Assembly (NCBI GenBank): GCA_032358165.1
Contig: JAALGY010000021.1
Location: forward strand, 806,001-870,000
Direction of reading: 5' to 3'
Source of the DNA: Diplosphaera chodatii
Lineage: Eukaryota; Chlorophyta; Trebouxiophyceae; Prasiolales; Stichococcaceae
DNA length: 64,000 bases
Below the pieces are notes generated by a model. The model saw nothing but the letters and a program-made list of their open reading frames with translations, was not told where the DNA came from and did not search any database. Shown piece by piece: positions 22,688 through 34,131 of this stretch (positions within the stretch are counted from its first letter, which is position 1; each line of letters begins with the position of its first letter). A program made the translations under genes and the position numbers.

Positions 22688-25600
22688 TCACATCTGCGGC
22701 CGTGTTTGCACAACCGTCAGCTCGCCATTGGCATCGATGACACCCTCGATGTCCTGCGCTGACCCTAGCGCGTGTTCCACAGCAGCGCCTGCCTCTGCCA
22801 CCGTGGTCAGCAGTTTTTGCCGGAAGCCTTCATCGGTCAGAATCCTGCGAACGAGCTTATACACTTTAGATGTCTCATCTTGCATTGGAGCCTCCCCAGC
22901 AACAGCTACACGTTGATCGCCTTGTAGTTGTTGTATGCAAACAGTGTCGCCATACCAGATGTGTACGCGATTGACGGTTTGTGCAGGCCCTGGTGCCAGT
23001 TTGGGAGTGCGTGTACCTGTCTGAGCCGTAGTCGACCTTGCGGGTGACGGTCTGGTCCATGGTGATGGAGTCGTACAGCCCGGCGCCCGCGTACCCCGCC
23101 AGGTCCTCGCCGTTGCTGTCGCTGCGGAAGATGAGGGACTCGGGCACAAACAGGCCGTCGCTCTTGGAGGGGAACGCCACGACCTGCGGACGCCGCACGC
23201 TTGTGCTGACACTTTGTGACTTTCTCTGATCCACCCTAGAGGCAGGGTGCTACCGATTCCAGCACAGGCACATGCGCTGCTTGCCTGCGGGCTGCCCAGG
23301 TCGTCCTTGCGCGCGGTGAAGGAGAGCGAGGTGCCCGGCACCATGCCCGACACGATGGCCTCGCCCAGCCCCGCCACCAGCTCCGCGTAGATCTCGGTCT
23401 CATCCCCTGCAGGCAGCGGGCTTCACGCCTGACGGGCAGAACGCCACCAGCTCATGCCCTGCTGGCCGAACGAGTGGCAGGCTCACAACCTCAGCACTGG
23501 CAGGCATCCCTGCTTGTCACGGCAACAGGGCTGTGGCTTTTCAGCCCACTTCAGCCACACCGTTGGACGGGTTGGTGGTGTGGATGACGAAGGCGTAGGC
23601 GGCGGGCACCACGCGCTGGCACAGCACCGCCATGCGGATGTCCCGGAAGTCGATGCCCACCTTGCGCATGCTCAGCATCGCGCGCTCGTTGTACTGGCTG
23701 GCCCACACCCCCTGCATCAGATGTGGAGACTTGCTTTCCCGGAAAACCTGCGTGGTTGGTGTCACGAGCGCACGGGACATTGTGGCCACGCCCTTAATGC
23801 TGCATGTGACGCTCTGGGAAGTCCCTGCATGCAGCGTAGAGCACATGGCAACATAGACACCTTCAGGGTGTCCAGCCGTCAAGCACGGCGCGCCTCGACC
23901 TCGGCTACTAAGCACCCCAACGTGAAATGCAAACGCCCACGTGTCATGGAGTTGCCAAGAACATCATGACAGTACCTTGAGGGCCCGCAGTGCCAGGTCC
24001 CAGCGCTCCGGGGAGTCTGGCACCGGGATGCCAGCCGCCTCCATCTGCGACTTCAGGTCGCTCTGCAGCTGCTGTGGCACCTCCACCTGCACCAAAAAAC
24101 CAGCAACACGAATTGTTGCCACAGAGCGTCCTGTGTATACCTGTTGTCTGTCGATCAAGATGCCAAGTATGGGAAAGGACAGATGTGTCACCCTCAAGAT
24201 GCCGATCAACAATGACAAGATCACCTTCATCACGACAGCTCGACACTCCGCCAGTGCAGGCTCTGCGTGCGTGTCTGGAATCTTACCAACCGCTGCCTTG
24301 AGCTCTTTGGCAACCTCCCGGTTGGCGCGGTCCTTCAGCACCTGGGCACACAGAATGTCAGAGCTCAGCCTCTGTTCCTGCGATCACTGCGGTATGCTCC
24401 TCTGCGCAGTGGTCCCAGTGAAGGCGCAATCTGCGATGATCAACCCGCAGACCCTGAACTACAGCAGGTGGTGCTGACCTCCTCAAAGCTGCCAAATGGC
24501 ACGGTAACTGAGGCCGGCAGCGCAATGGACTTAGGCAGCTGGCCACGCAGGCCTGCACACATGGACAAGCACATGTGTCGGAATGATCAAATCGCGTCAG
24601 AGGCCGGGGCCAGCCAGCAGATTCAATGAATCCTGGCGCGAAGCCAAACGATGCCCACAGCGCTTGCACAGTATCACCCTGCTGGGTCCTTGCAATGTAG
24701 GGCTCACAAAGGGGAAGCACAGCCTCCCCGCGGGCGGTCACCTGCCAGGTTCTTGGACTTGGCGCCCACCACACCATCCTCAAACTCGTCCATGGACACC
24801 ACCCACTTGCCACACCACTTTGGCACCGTCACCTTGACCTTGCGCTTGGGCTTCTGCTCCTCACCTCCGGCGCCGTTGCCAGCGGCGCCTGCCAATCAAG
24901 GAATCTAATGTTGCCGGCAACCGTCAACAGACATTTCATCTAGGCAGGTAGCGTAAGCCTGACATGACCAGGCGCGACGCCGCATCACGGCATTCAGCAC
25001 CTGACACGTCTGCCTCTGACCACTCCACACCGCCGGCGGCTGTGACGCTGATGTCCACCCCCTTGCCACTCAGCTCTGACACCTGTCGTGACATGCAGTT
25101 GCTGCAAGTCCACATGCCCAAAAGCTTTGCGGCGTTTGCAGGAAGCAACGATACTGCCTGACTCATAGCTGCTGCAGCGCACATGTGCGATGCGGGAGCA
25201 GTGAATGGCAGTTCACATTCACGGACCTTGGCCAGCTCCTCGGCGTCGTGGCAGATGGCGAACAGGACGCGCATGTTGCGGGCGCGCACAGACACATGGC
25301 TGAGCACATCGGGGGCGTCGGGCGTGAGCACCGCCACCGCGCCCTCGGGCACCTCCTCCTCCCCCGTCACCCGCTGCGCTACGATGACCGTCGGCTCCTC
25401 GTACGTCTGCATCACCACCAGCAGGCTGTCACGCCAACTCTTTTCCTTGTGTGGCAGTGACAAGGTGGTCAAATCGGAAGCAGGCGGCAATGACGACGGC
25501 TGCAGCTGTGGCGAGGCAGCAAAAATGGCAGCGTGCGTCCAGTTGCAGCATAAGCAGCTTGCTTGACAACTAAAGACCGTAACTGCACAACACCCTGATG

Positions 25601-28600
25601 AGGCAAATCCACATGAGCGGCACCCAAAGGTAGCAGGCTCATCAGGATCAAGCGCTTAGAGCACACCTCGTCCTGGATCTCGTGGAGGCCGTCGACCAAC
25701 AGCACGCGGCCCCGCGCGTCCACAGGCGAGATGAGCTGCCATGCGCCCAGCTCAGCTGCCGAGCGCAAGCCCTTCTCCAGCGGACCCAGCACCTGCGCGC
25801 ATGCAGTAGTTGCACTTGTTGCTTCGGCGATCTCGAGGGCAGCTGAGTGTCTGCGGGCCATATCTTCACATCGGAAGCCCACCAGTGACAGTGCAAAGGC
25901 GGGGCCGCCCCGGACGACTTCCTCGGCAAACAGCTCCACAGCCCAGTCAGCGACACCGAAGGCTTTGCCCAGTCCAGTCGAGATGGGCTCCACGACTGAG
26001 GACACCCGGTCACTGACTTCTGCCAGAGCACGGCGGATGCGGTCCACCACTGCTGCTGCCTGTCGTCAAGAGATGACGATGTTACTGCGCCTTTGCACGA
26101 CAGTTGGTCAAATGGCCAGGCATCACCAAAGCGGACCATGTGCATCAGTCGCCCAACACAGCAGCTTCATGTCACCCTCAGGGCGTCCTCCTTGCTGGGG
26201 AACTGGCCTGTGGTGACTGCGCGGGGCAGCGCCTGCCAGGCTGCCAAGCAGTACACGACCTGCGACACAGTCGGTGGGTTGGCAGGGCAAGTGGGTGCAG
26301 CTGCAGCGGACGTGCAGTTGCGTGCTTCCTGGTCAGTCGACCACGCCCGCCTCTGCATGCGTGCTGTAGCTTGCAGTCGCGTGGGTACATTCCCGATGCC
26401 TGACAGCCGGTGCGTGCAGCCAGCCACCTCTTCGTTGTCGCCGATCGACAGGGCCAGGTTCTGGAGCAGGGGCCCGACGAGGGGCGCCGCCGACGCGCCG
26501 GCGGCCTTGCCGGCACCCCGCTCCGCTGCGCCCCGCACCACCCCCTCCAGCGCCAGGTCCAGGTACAGCATCTCCCTGCAGGCACACCATGATTGCGCGC
26601 GTTGCACGCCTGCCCACTGCCTCCGTTCAGCCCACTCGCTTGTTGCTTGCTGTTGAACGCTGAGAGCGCCGAGCGCTGAGAGCCTCTGGGGCGTGCAGGT
26701 AGTTTGGTGACAGCACCAATGAGGCAGGCGCTTGCGCGTTGAACAGGTGTGCCACACCTGTCGCCGGGGAGCTGGGGAGCCAGCTCGGTGCGGCACTCCA
26801 CCGCGTTCTCCACCAGCGGCAGGATCTGGCTGTCCTTCTGATGCGACAGCACATAGCCCAGGTAGCCCTTTGCGGAGCCGGACACCCCCTTGGCTGCGCC
26901 CGCTGACGCCTGTGGCGCAAGTGTAGCCCTGAGACGGGGAGGTCGTCACGCGCAGAGCATGGTTGGGCAATTGGTGCTACGCGATGGCAGCGGCCCATTT
27001 TGCAGGAGGGGTGGCAGCAATCCCAAGGACAGCATGCAGCGAAAGTACCTGCAGGTCGGCGCCCTCGTGCACAGCCTTGATGATGCCCAAATAGTTCTGG
27101 AAGTCGGCAATGAGTGCGTCCCTTTTGTCCGGAAAGTCCTGCGGCTCTTCAGTGATCTTCCTGTCGAAGCCCTCCAGCCGCTCCCGAGTGATACCTGCAA
27201 TCACACGGCACAGGGTTTGCACCTGGGGTAAGACGAGTTGTAGCAGATGGACAGTTGAGGTGACAGCAGAGTGCATCGTGCAGGGAAAATGCATGCAAGC
27301 ATAGAAGCTCACCATGTGAGTCCAGGACGCGCCAATAGGAGCCGTTGTCGCCGCCGGCACGCAGGAACGCAAGGTATGCTTCGCAGATGCCGATGTCATC
27401 TGGCGTTGTGTTGTTGTGCTGCAGAACAGCCAGCTGGATAAATCAGCATGCCGCATGGCTGAGTCATTTTGGGTGTCCAAGCAATGGCCAGATACTCCTC
27501 AGCATGCAGACGGGAGGTTGCATCCGAGAGGCGCACCAGCTTCTGGTGCCACTGCTCCATCCAGGTGCCATTCTTCTCGGGGATGTGGTTGCGGTGCATG
27601 ATGTTGAGGATCTCGTCCCGCACCGCCTGGGCGTTGCCCCCGCGCCCCACACACCCCAGCATCATCCGCACCCACTCCTGGGCGGTGCCCTCTGTCCTGG
27701 AGTGCGCCTGCGGCATGATGCGGACGAGACGGTCACACTGGACATCACCGCTACCGGCAAATGCATGGTCAGCATCAAAGGCAGCAAACAGTGGCCGGCA
27801 TTTCGTGCCACAAGGCGTTTCAAACAATCGTAGCTCTGGGTGCGGCGCAAGTGTGGCGTCCCACCTCGGCGATGGCGTGCGTCAGGCGGGACTGCGCCTC
27901 GCCCAGGATGCGCGGCTGCGTGTTGTAGTTGCGCTGCCACGTGAGCTGTCGGCTGGAGCTGTAGCGCAGCCACACAAAGATGGTGGCCATCGCCTCTGCC
28001 TGCCCTCCGTCCGGCAGCATCTGGCCCTGCACATGTTTTGCAGAATGGCCAGCTTGAAAATGTGCATCTTAGCTTCAAGAGGTCTGCAAGCAGTCAGAGG
28101 TGGGTTTCAAGACTACCCCCACATGCGCACAGTATGTAGCTATGAGCCTGATGGCTATGTAGCTATGAGCCTAATGGCCAGGCCACCGGACGCTGCACTG
28201 CCTACCTGCAGGACCTGGTCCAGCAGGTCAGCTGCCTTGTTGAAGCGGTGCATGAGCGTCATCTGACTCTGCTGCTCAAACTCTGCAATGCTGCGTGCCA
28301 GCTCGCCGCCAACCTGCGATACGAAGAACGCTGGTGTGCACTGGCGGGTGGGTGGCAACATATGCACCTCGTCACGGCATGCTTGCTGATCAAAGGCAGG
28401 GCTAGCCTTGTGCAGCAGTCATCAAGGTCATGCCTGTGCAGCGCCCTCTTCAGACGAGGCAGCGCGGGGGATGGGGATGTTGAAGTTGCCGCCGCCGTCG
28501 CGCCACCATGCAGAGCCGTCTTCTGACCTCAACACAAACACAAGACCTGCGCCGCGATGACAGAGTTGCTCTCAGGGCATGCTTCCCGATACACCAGTAC

Positions 28601-31590
28601 AACGACTGCCTCACAGCCACTGTGGGGCTCCGCTGCTGTTGACAGATCATTCGAAAGCCTGCCGTCCCCGGCTGGCCTGCCCCACCTGTGAGGTCGCTGC
28701 CAGCTGGGATGTCGAAGCTGAGCTGCTGCAGCTGCACATCATCGCCGTCCACCACGACTGTTTCCCCTGCTGCGAACGCAGAGTCCAGCGCCTTGGTGTC
28801 TTCAGCTGCTTCCGTGCCCTTGGGCAGCACCTGCAGCACTCGGCAGCATGGCCGTCAACATACTACTGATTGGAAGGGGCACGTGCTCACACTGTTGCAT
28901 GCACGCTGCTTCTGCACAAGCCGCACCTCTTTGGGCGGGCGCAGCCACTCGCCGCGCTTCCCCCGGCGCTTGACGCCCCAGTGCAGCACTGCGGGCGTCG
29001 CCAGATCGCTGGTGAGCATTACGGCAGTAGAGCCCTCCGGCCCATCCGGCTGCCGCACCGCGACCAACAACTCGGCCTTGTCGCCCAACCCGTACACCTG
29101 TACTTTGGACACACACATTTGGCACCTGTTCAGGATGCTGCTGTTGTGCCGCTGTCAATGTCAGCAGTTTGATGCCGCTCACACAGTGCTGCGACGAAGG
29201 CAGTTTGCGGTCAAATGGAGGAGCATGCCGGCATTGGTGATAGAGCACTCACCCGGTGCCACACAATGGCCTCATCACGGCCGGCGGCTTCGACCAGCTG
29301 CCCAAGCGGTGTTTCCTCATCCTCATATGCCTCCATCGAAAGCAGCGGCGCCGGGCGCTGCAAAGTTGGGTTTGCACTCATCAGTGGAAGATATGCTATG
29401 CCACAGGCATCCATGTGACCCCCTGCTGATCTTGTACTGGCGTGCAGGGCAGCTGGTGTGTTTGTGTGTAGAGGCTGCTATCCTGGCACGTGCACACGCC
29501 AGGGCTGGCACTGCAGTCAAAGTTAACACCTTGATGAGGTCCATCACATCGCGCTGCCGCAGACCCGCACTCATGCCGAGCTCCACGCCTTTAACTTGCT
29601 GCTCTTCCTGTTGCTGCTCTTCCTGCTGCTGCTCTGGCGGTGGCTGCTGCGGCTCTGGCTCGAGAGCCGGCGGCCGCTCCTGCTGTTTCTGCGCATCCCC
29701 AGCTGGCGGCTGCAAGGTGTAACAGAGCAGGTGCTGGACACATCACTGAGCACGGAAGGGTGAGCGTACAAGTCGTGGCAGAAAAGATCGTGGCCAGCTC
29801 ACCTCGCGCATGGCTTGCTCCACCTCCTGCAGGCTCTTGCCGGCGCGCAGCTCAGCGCGCAGCTCAGCACGGGCCTGCTCCGAGAAGTCACCACCATCCG
29901 GCCGGCCATTGGCCTCCCAGAGCAGGTACGCCTTCAAGCCGACCTGCATCATTTGTATCCCATGACGACATGGTGCGCTGCACCGAATGCAATGGCCACA
30001 CGACGATGGCAAGGGCATCTCCACTTCCCGCTTCCAACGATCAATGCGATGCTCACCACATCATCGGGGAGCTGGGTGTCCCGTGTGGGTGGCGGCGGCT
30101 GAGGCCTGGCCTCGCCACCTTTGCGCTGCTGTGCAAACTCAGCATACTTCTTCTGCCCCTTGGCCACCTGCCAGAGCTCGTCCATGGACACGCCCTCTGC
30201 CAGGTAGCTCTTGAGCTCCTGCAAGGTGCGCACCAGCGTCATATGCAGAGCAGCTCACTGGACAGCGGCACCGGGGCACAATGCTTCTGATGCCATGCGC
30301 CATGTCACTGCGACGCAGCCTCTGTGCTACATTGCATATGCAGCATGTTCCGACACAAACATGGTAGCCAGCCTACCCGAATTGAGACCTGGTACTCAGC
30401 ATCCGACTCCTGTGAGGAGCGGTTGGGGCAGCCATCGTTCTCCCACTTGATGTATGCCCAGATGCCACACAGCTCTGACGACGGCTCTGGCACCTCAACC
30501 ACCCGCTTTTGCTGTGTGGCTGTCTCTTTTGAAGCACCCTCCCGCAGCGCAACCTACAATTATATGTGCAGCAATCGCTTGCGGCCGTCATGACAGCATA
30601 TGCAGCTTGTCAATGCCTCAGTGGTTCCAGCGTTTTCCACCCCTCAGCACACAGCACCACGGCCACATCCAAGCAGATGCCCGACAAGCAGGCGGTCTGG
30701 CACCTCGAAGTTGTCGCTGCGGTTGTCGTACCAAGTGCTGCCGTCCTTGAGCACAAAGACCAGGGAGTCTGAGGCCTCTGGCCCGCTGAGCACGAGCTCC
30801 AGCTCCCGGCCCTCCCCGCCCACATCCCTGCAGCACCAGCGGCTGCCATCAGGACCACGCTTGCTCGAGGAACCTACAACATTGCAGCTGCAAGGCGACA
30901 CTGCCCTGTGGCGGCTGGGGCGGAAACGGCTGGCCGAAGCTTGCCTGAAAGGCGTCTGGAGGGCACGGTTCTTGTATGCGACCGTGCCCTGCGGTCGCGC
31001 TGCATCGCCAGGGAGCCGCCAGCCGGTTTTGTAGTCCTGGCCGCCAATGACGCCCCAGTGCAGCAGCAGCCGCCCGGGATGCTGCGCTGTCAAGCGCACG
31101 CGCTGCTCGTCGCCATTGGACTGGACCGTCACCTGCAGATCCCCGGTGACAGACCATGCGGCTGCTGTACTGGACCCCCAACAGCCCTGTCACCACTGCG
31201 AGCTGCACCAATCCAGGTGACCCTTGTGTCCGCACAAGGTCACCTTCAGGTCATACTTGTTGGCGAGCTTGAATGCTTTATCAGCAACCACTGCAGGCGT
31301 GTCAGCCTCGGCCACTGCGCGAGCAATAATGCGCAGTCGATCCTGCTGCGCGCAGGCTGCGCGTACGCCTGCAAGCGCGGTGGAGATGCAGGTGAAGCAT
31401 CCGCTCTCACACACAAGCTGTGCTATCAAGTGCTAGACAGTGCCGTGCATGACACCGTCTTCCATGGCCATCAGTAGCAATGAAGGCACCTGAGCATCCG
31501 TGCAGCAAACCTGGGCGTGAAGTATGGTCGCAAGCGCTCTGTACGCAGCTTTTCCTCGCGATCCGACCAGCGGCTAGCTGCCGGACCGGC
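22688..31590 (-). CDS. GWD1: Alpha-glucan water dikinase (GWD1/R1)
   Basis: GWD phosphorylates C6 of starch glucosyl residues in plastids using the beta-phosphate of ATP, opening granules for degradation. Roughly 30 exons over 8.9 kb encode, from the N-terminus, two starch-binding CBM45 modules. The first (31.2-30.6 kb) has LLHWGVIGGQDYKTGW and LVFVLKDGSTWYDN. The second (29.1-28.4 kb) has VLHWGVKRRGKRGEW and GSAWWRDGGGNFNIPIP. An E/Q-rich linker (29.7-29.5 kb) is between them. The long GWD central region and the phosphohistidine domain (PDVLSHVSVRARN) follow; the catalytic His codon is at 25298-25296. A C-terminal PEP-synthase-like nucleotide-binding domain ends GSAQDIEGVIDANG and QTRPQM. 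The first exon seen (31590) is Arg-rich, consistent with a transit peptide; the start codon was not resolved. Confidence 0.95.
28133..28178. repeat. 23-bp tandem duplication in a GWD intron
   Basis: Two adjacent 23-bp units beginning TATGTAGCTATGAGCCT differ at one base (G versus A). They lie between GWD exons and look like a recent slippage or duplication event. Confidence 0.85.
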
Positions 31591-32335
31591 CTGCGACACA
31601 GAGATCGTTCGTGATTGGTATGCAATTTCAGCGAACTCAGAGCAGATCGACCGTGGGCGTCAACATCGACAGCATGATAAGCATTGAAATCGACTGACCT
31701 CAGCAAAAGGTGATATGAACGCGAGAATCTGCTGAAGGTGGTTCCTTTCTGACCGGCTTGAGCGTGCATGGTGGTAGCAAGCAAACAGTGCCGTACTCCA
31801 AGGTTGTCAAGTGAGCATATGTGCAACCCTATTGTCAACGTTGCACGTGGTCTGTGACTGCTGTGCAATGGCAGAGCACGGCGACCAAATGCATTCGCAC
31901 CGGTCATTGGTCATGGAAGTTTCGCTGCAGGGTGCTTCAAAAGTGGAGGGGTGACAGGGTGAGGAATGTCTTGCAGTGAGCAGTGTGAACGGTTTGCCAG
32001 TGTGTTGTACTTTGAAGTGCTGCTGGTTGCGTTGGGATTACAGGCGGTGGAGTGACATGTATCAGGTCAACACAGCCTTATGCACACACCACACTGCACC
32101 GTCATCATCAGTGCACATCTAATGAGCAGCAGACCACATGCCAACAAAGAGCCTGACTACCTAGAACACACAACGGTGCAGCGCTGCTTGCTGACTTTCT
32201 GGCTTCATACTCGGCCCCCTTGCTCCCAGCCGAAATACCCTCAGTGCCCCTGTGAATGATCCGTCAGTCGTCATACCAAGCCATCAAGCTGAAACCAAGC
32301 CATCTGGCAGATCCACTATTGCACCACTCAACGTA
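31591..32335. other. Spacer upstream of GWD and downstream of CPSF30
   Basis: About 745 bp without a confident exon. A minus-strand ORF (31407-31907) has an Arg/Ser/His-rich composition and could hold the missing GWD start exon, but no splice model was convincing. The remainder should be GWD promoter and CPSF30 3' untranslated region. Confidence 0.35.
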
Positions 32336-33567
32336 CTACAACTGCTGGCCATGCAGACGTACCACGTGCTGCGACTGCAAGAATGGCGGCGGCAAGGTCA
32401 TGCCAGGGCCGTTGAAGACGAAAGGGCTCGGCATGCCAGGCATGCTGAGCGGCGGAGCTTGCTGCAGTTGCTGCTGCAACAAGTGACGCTGCTGCATGAG
32501 CTGCTGCTGCTGATGCTGCGGCGGGGGCCCCGGCGGGGGCCTGGGGCCCGGCGGCGGGCGTGGCCCTGGCACCTGCTGCTGCTGCTGTTGCTGCAGCATC
32601 CCGCCCGGAGCTGGGAGCGCAAGCATGGGCTGCTCCACGGGGCTGGGCAGCATTTGTGGCTGCGGCTGCTGGGGTGGCTGCGGCTGCGATGGCCGCTGCT
32701 GCTGCTGCATCTGCCGCTGCTGCTGCTCTGCTCGCCGGACACGCATGCGGTGCAGCTCGTTCAGCTTCTGCGCCGCCTGAGCTTCTGGAGGTGGTGGGCC
32801 TTCGGACCAGGTGTGCCGGTAGCGGCAGTGCGGACCGTACACACAGAAGCCCAGCTTGTACATATTGCACTGCATAGCATGAAGAAACGGCGTCAGAGGC
32901 GAGCAGTCCTTCGAGCAGAATATCAGGCAGCATGTACAGTCAGCAGTGTGCTTCGACAGTGCTTCAACTGCTTCAACTGACCTCTTTGATGTCCTCACGG
33001 GCATGCTTAAATGGGCAATCTGGTTCGTTGCACTGCCCCGTCTGCACAAAGGTGCGGCAGACCGGCATGCGATCCTTATCGTATTGGTGCAAGAAGCTGC
33101 ACGCGTCGCCGCGCATGCATAGGCCGCGCAACCAGTATGTGCACACTGTCTGCGCATTGGTCAAACATGAAAAACCTGGTAAGCCGACGAAGGAACACCA
33201 TAGCAGCTTGTAAAACAGTGACGCTGGCTATGACACATGATGACATGAATTTACCAAGGCATCACACGCAAGTATGCCGCGTAGCAGACGCTCACCTGTC
33301 GATGATTGCGCACAAAGCCTGAAGCACCTGGCGCCGGTGTCACGGGCGCCTTGCTGCTGCTGGGCGCTGCCACCGTCTGGGCCGCGCCAGTCTGCAGGTC
33401 GCAGACACGGTATGTCAGAACCACGATCAACGTGCGTCGACAACGATGGCAGTGGACAGCGTCAACCGATCAAAACACATTTGTGGCACGAAGTGTACCT
33501 GCTGCGCTGCTCGTGGGCTGGTACCCTGCAGTGCCCCCTCAAAGTCGAAAGCAAAATCGTCTTCCAT
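32336..33567 (-). CDS. CPSF30: Cleavage and polyadenylation specificity factor CPSF30 (CPSF4/Yth1)
   Basis: CPSF30 recognises the poly(A) signal in the pre-mRNA 3'-end processing complex. Four exons splice in phase: 33567-33499, 33391-33296, 33149-32982 and 32869-32336. The protein opens MEDDFAFDFEGALQ, close to the plant form. Three CCCH zinc fingers are visible: CTYWLRGLCMRGDACSFLH (CX7CX5CX3H), CRTFVQTGQCNEPDCPFKH (CX8CX4CX3H) and CNMYKLGFCVYGPHCRYRH (CX7CX5CX3H). The remaining half is a Gln/Pro-rich low-complexity tail. No YTH domain (long plant isoform) and no CCHC zinc knuckle (animal form) are seen. The ATG at 33567 is chosen because the family start follows directly. Confidence 0.94.
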
Positions 33568-34131
33568 GTCGCCTGTGCCCTGTAACCCTCTGCAGCAGCT
33601 GAGGTGCGGGAAGCTGAGCGTGAGGTGTGCTGATCGAGGAGGAGCTCCGGTATAACGAGCAAACACCAGCAAATTGCTGCAGTCGAACGCGAGCCGCCTC
33701 GTGCTAGCACCGGCACACCTGGAGCTTATGTTCAACACGCAGCACAAAGATGCTCAGCGGTACACAAGGCATGCAATCAGCGTTGTGAGTGTGCCTCAAT
33801 GCATGTCGCTTGGAAGCATGCAATGACGGGACTCAAGAAGCTTCAGGATGCTCTAGGTTCCTATCTCGTAATTGATAGAGAGGAAAGGCAGTTTAGTGGC
33901 GTCCCGATGAAATGCCCGCGGCACCTCATGTCGGAACCTCGGAAGGTTGTTGCTCCCAGTCACCGTTGCATGTACAGTACTGCAGAGATCCCGCTCATGA
34001 CACCCCCCCTCACTCGTCGTCTGCGCTCCCTTTCGCACACCTGGTTTGCTTGCTCGAGCACTACTCACAAGCTGACATCTGCGTGCTCTCTTACGCTAGC
34101 CTCTTGACAAATTAGATTGCTGTTTGGCTGC
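33568..34131. other. Divergent promoter region between CPSF30 and LPA1
   Basis: About 560 bp between two divergent starts. No coding exon, repeat or clear TATA element was seen. It presumably holds both promoters. Confidence 0.45.

Noticed and set aside
32252..32980. Plus-strand ORF of 242 codons, Leu/Arg-rich
   Set aside because: It is antisense to the Gln/Pro-rich CPSF30 tail; CAG/CTG repeats create the Leu runs.
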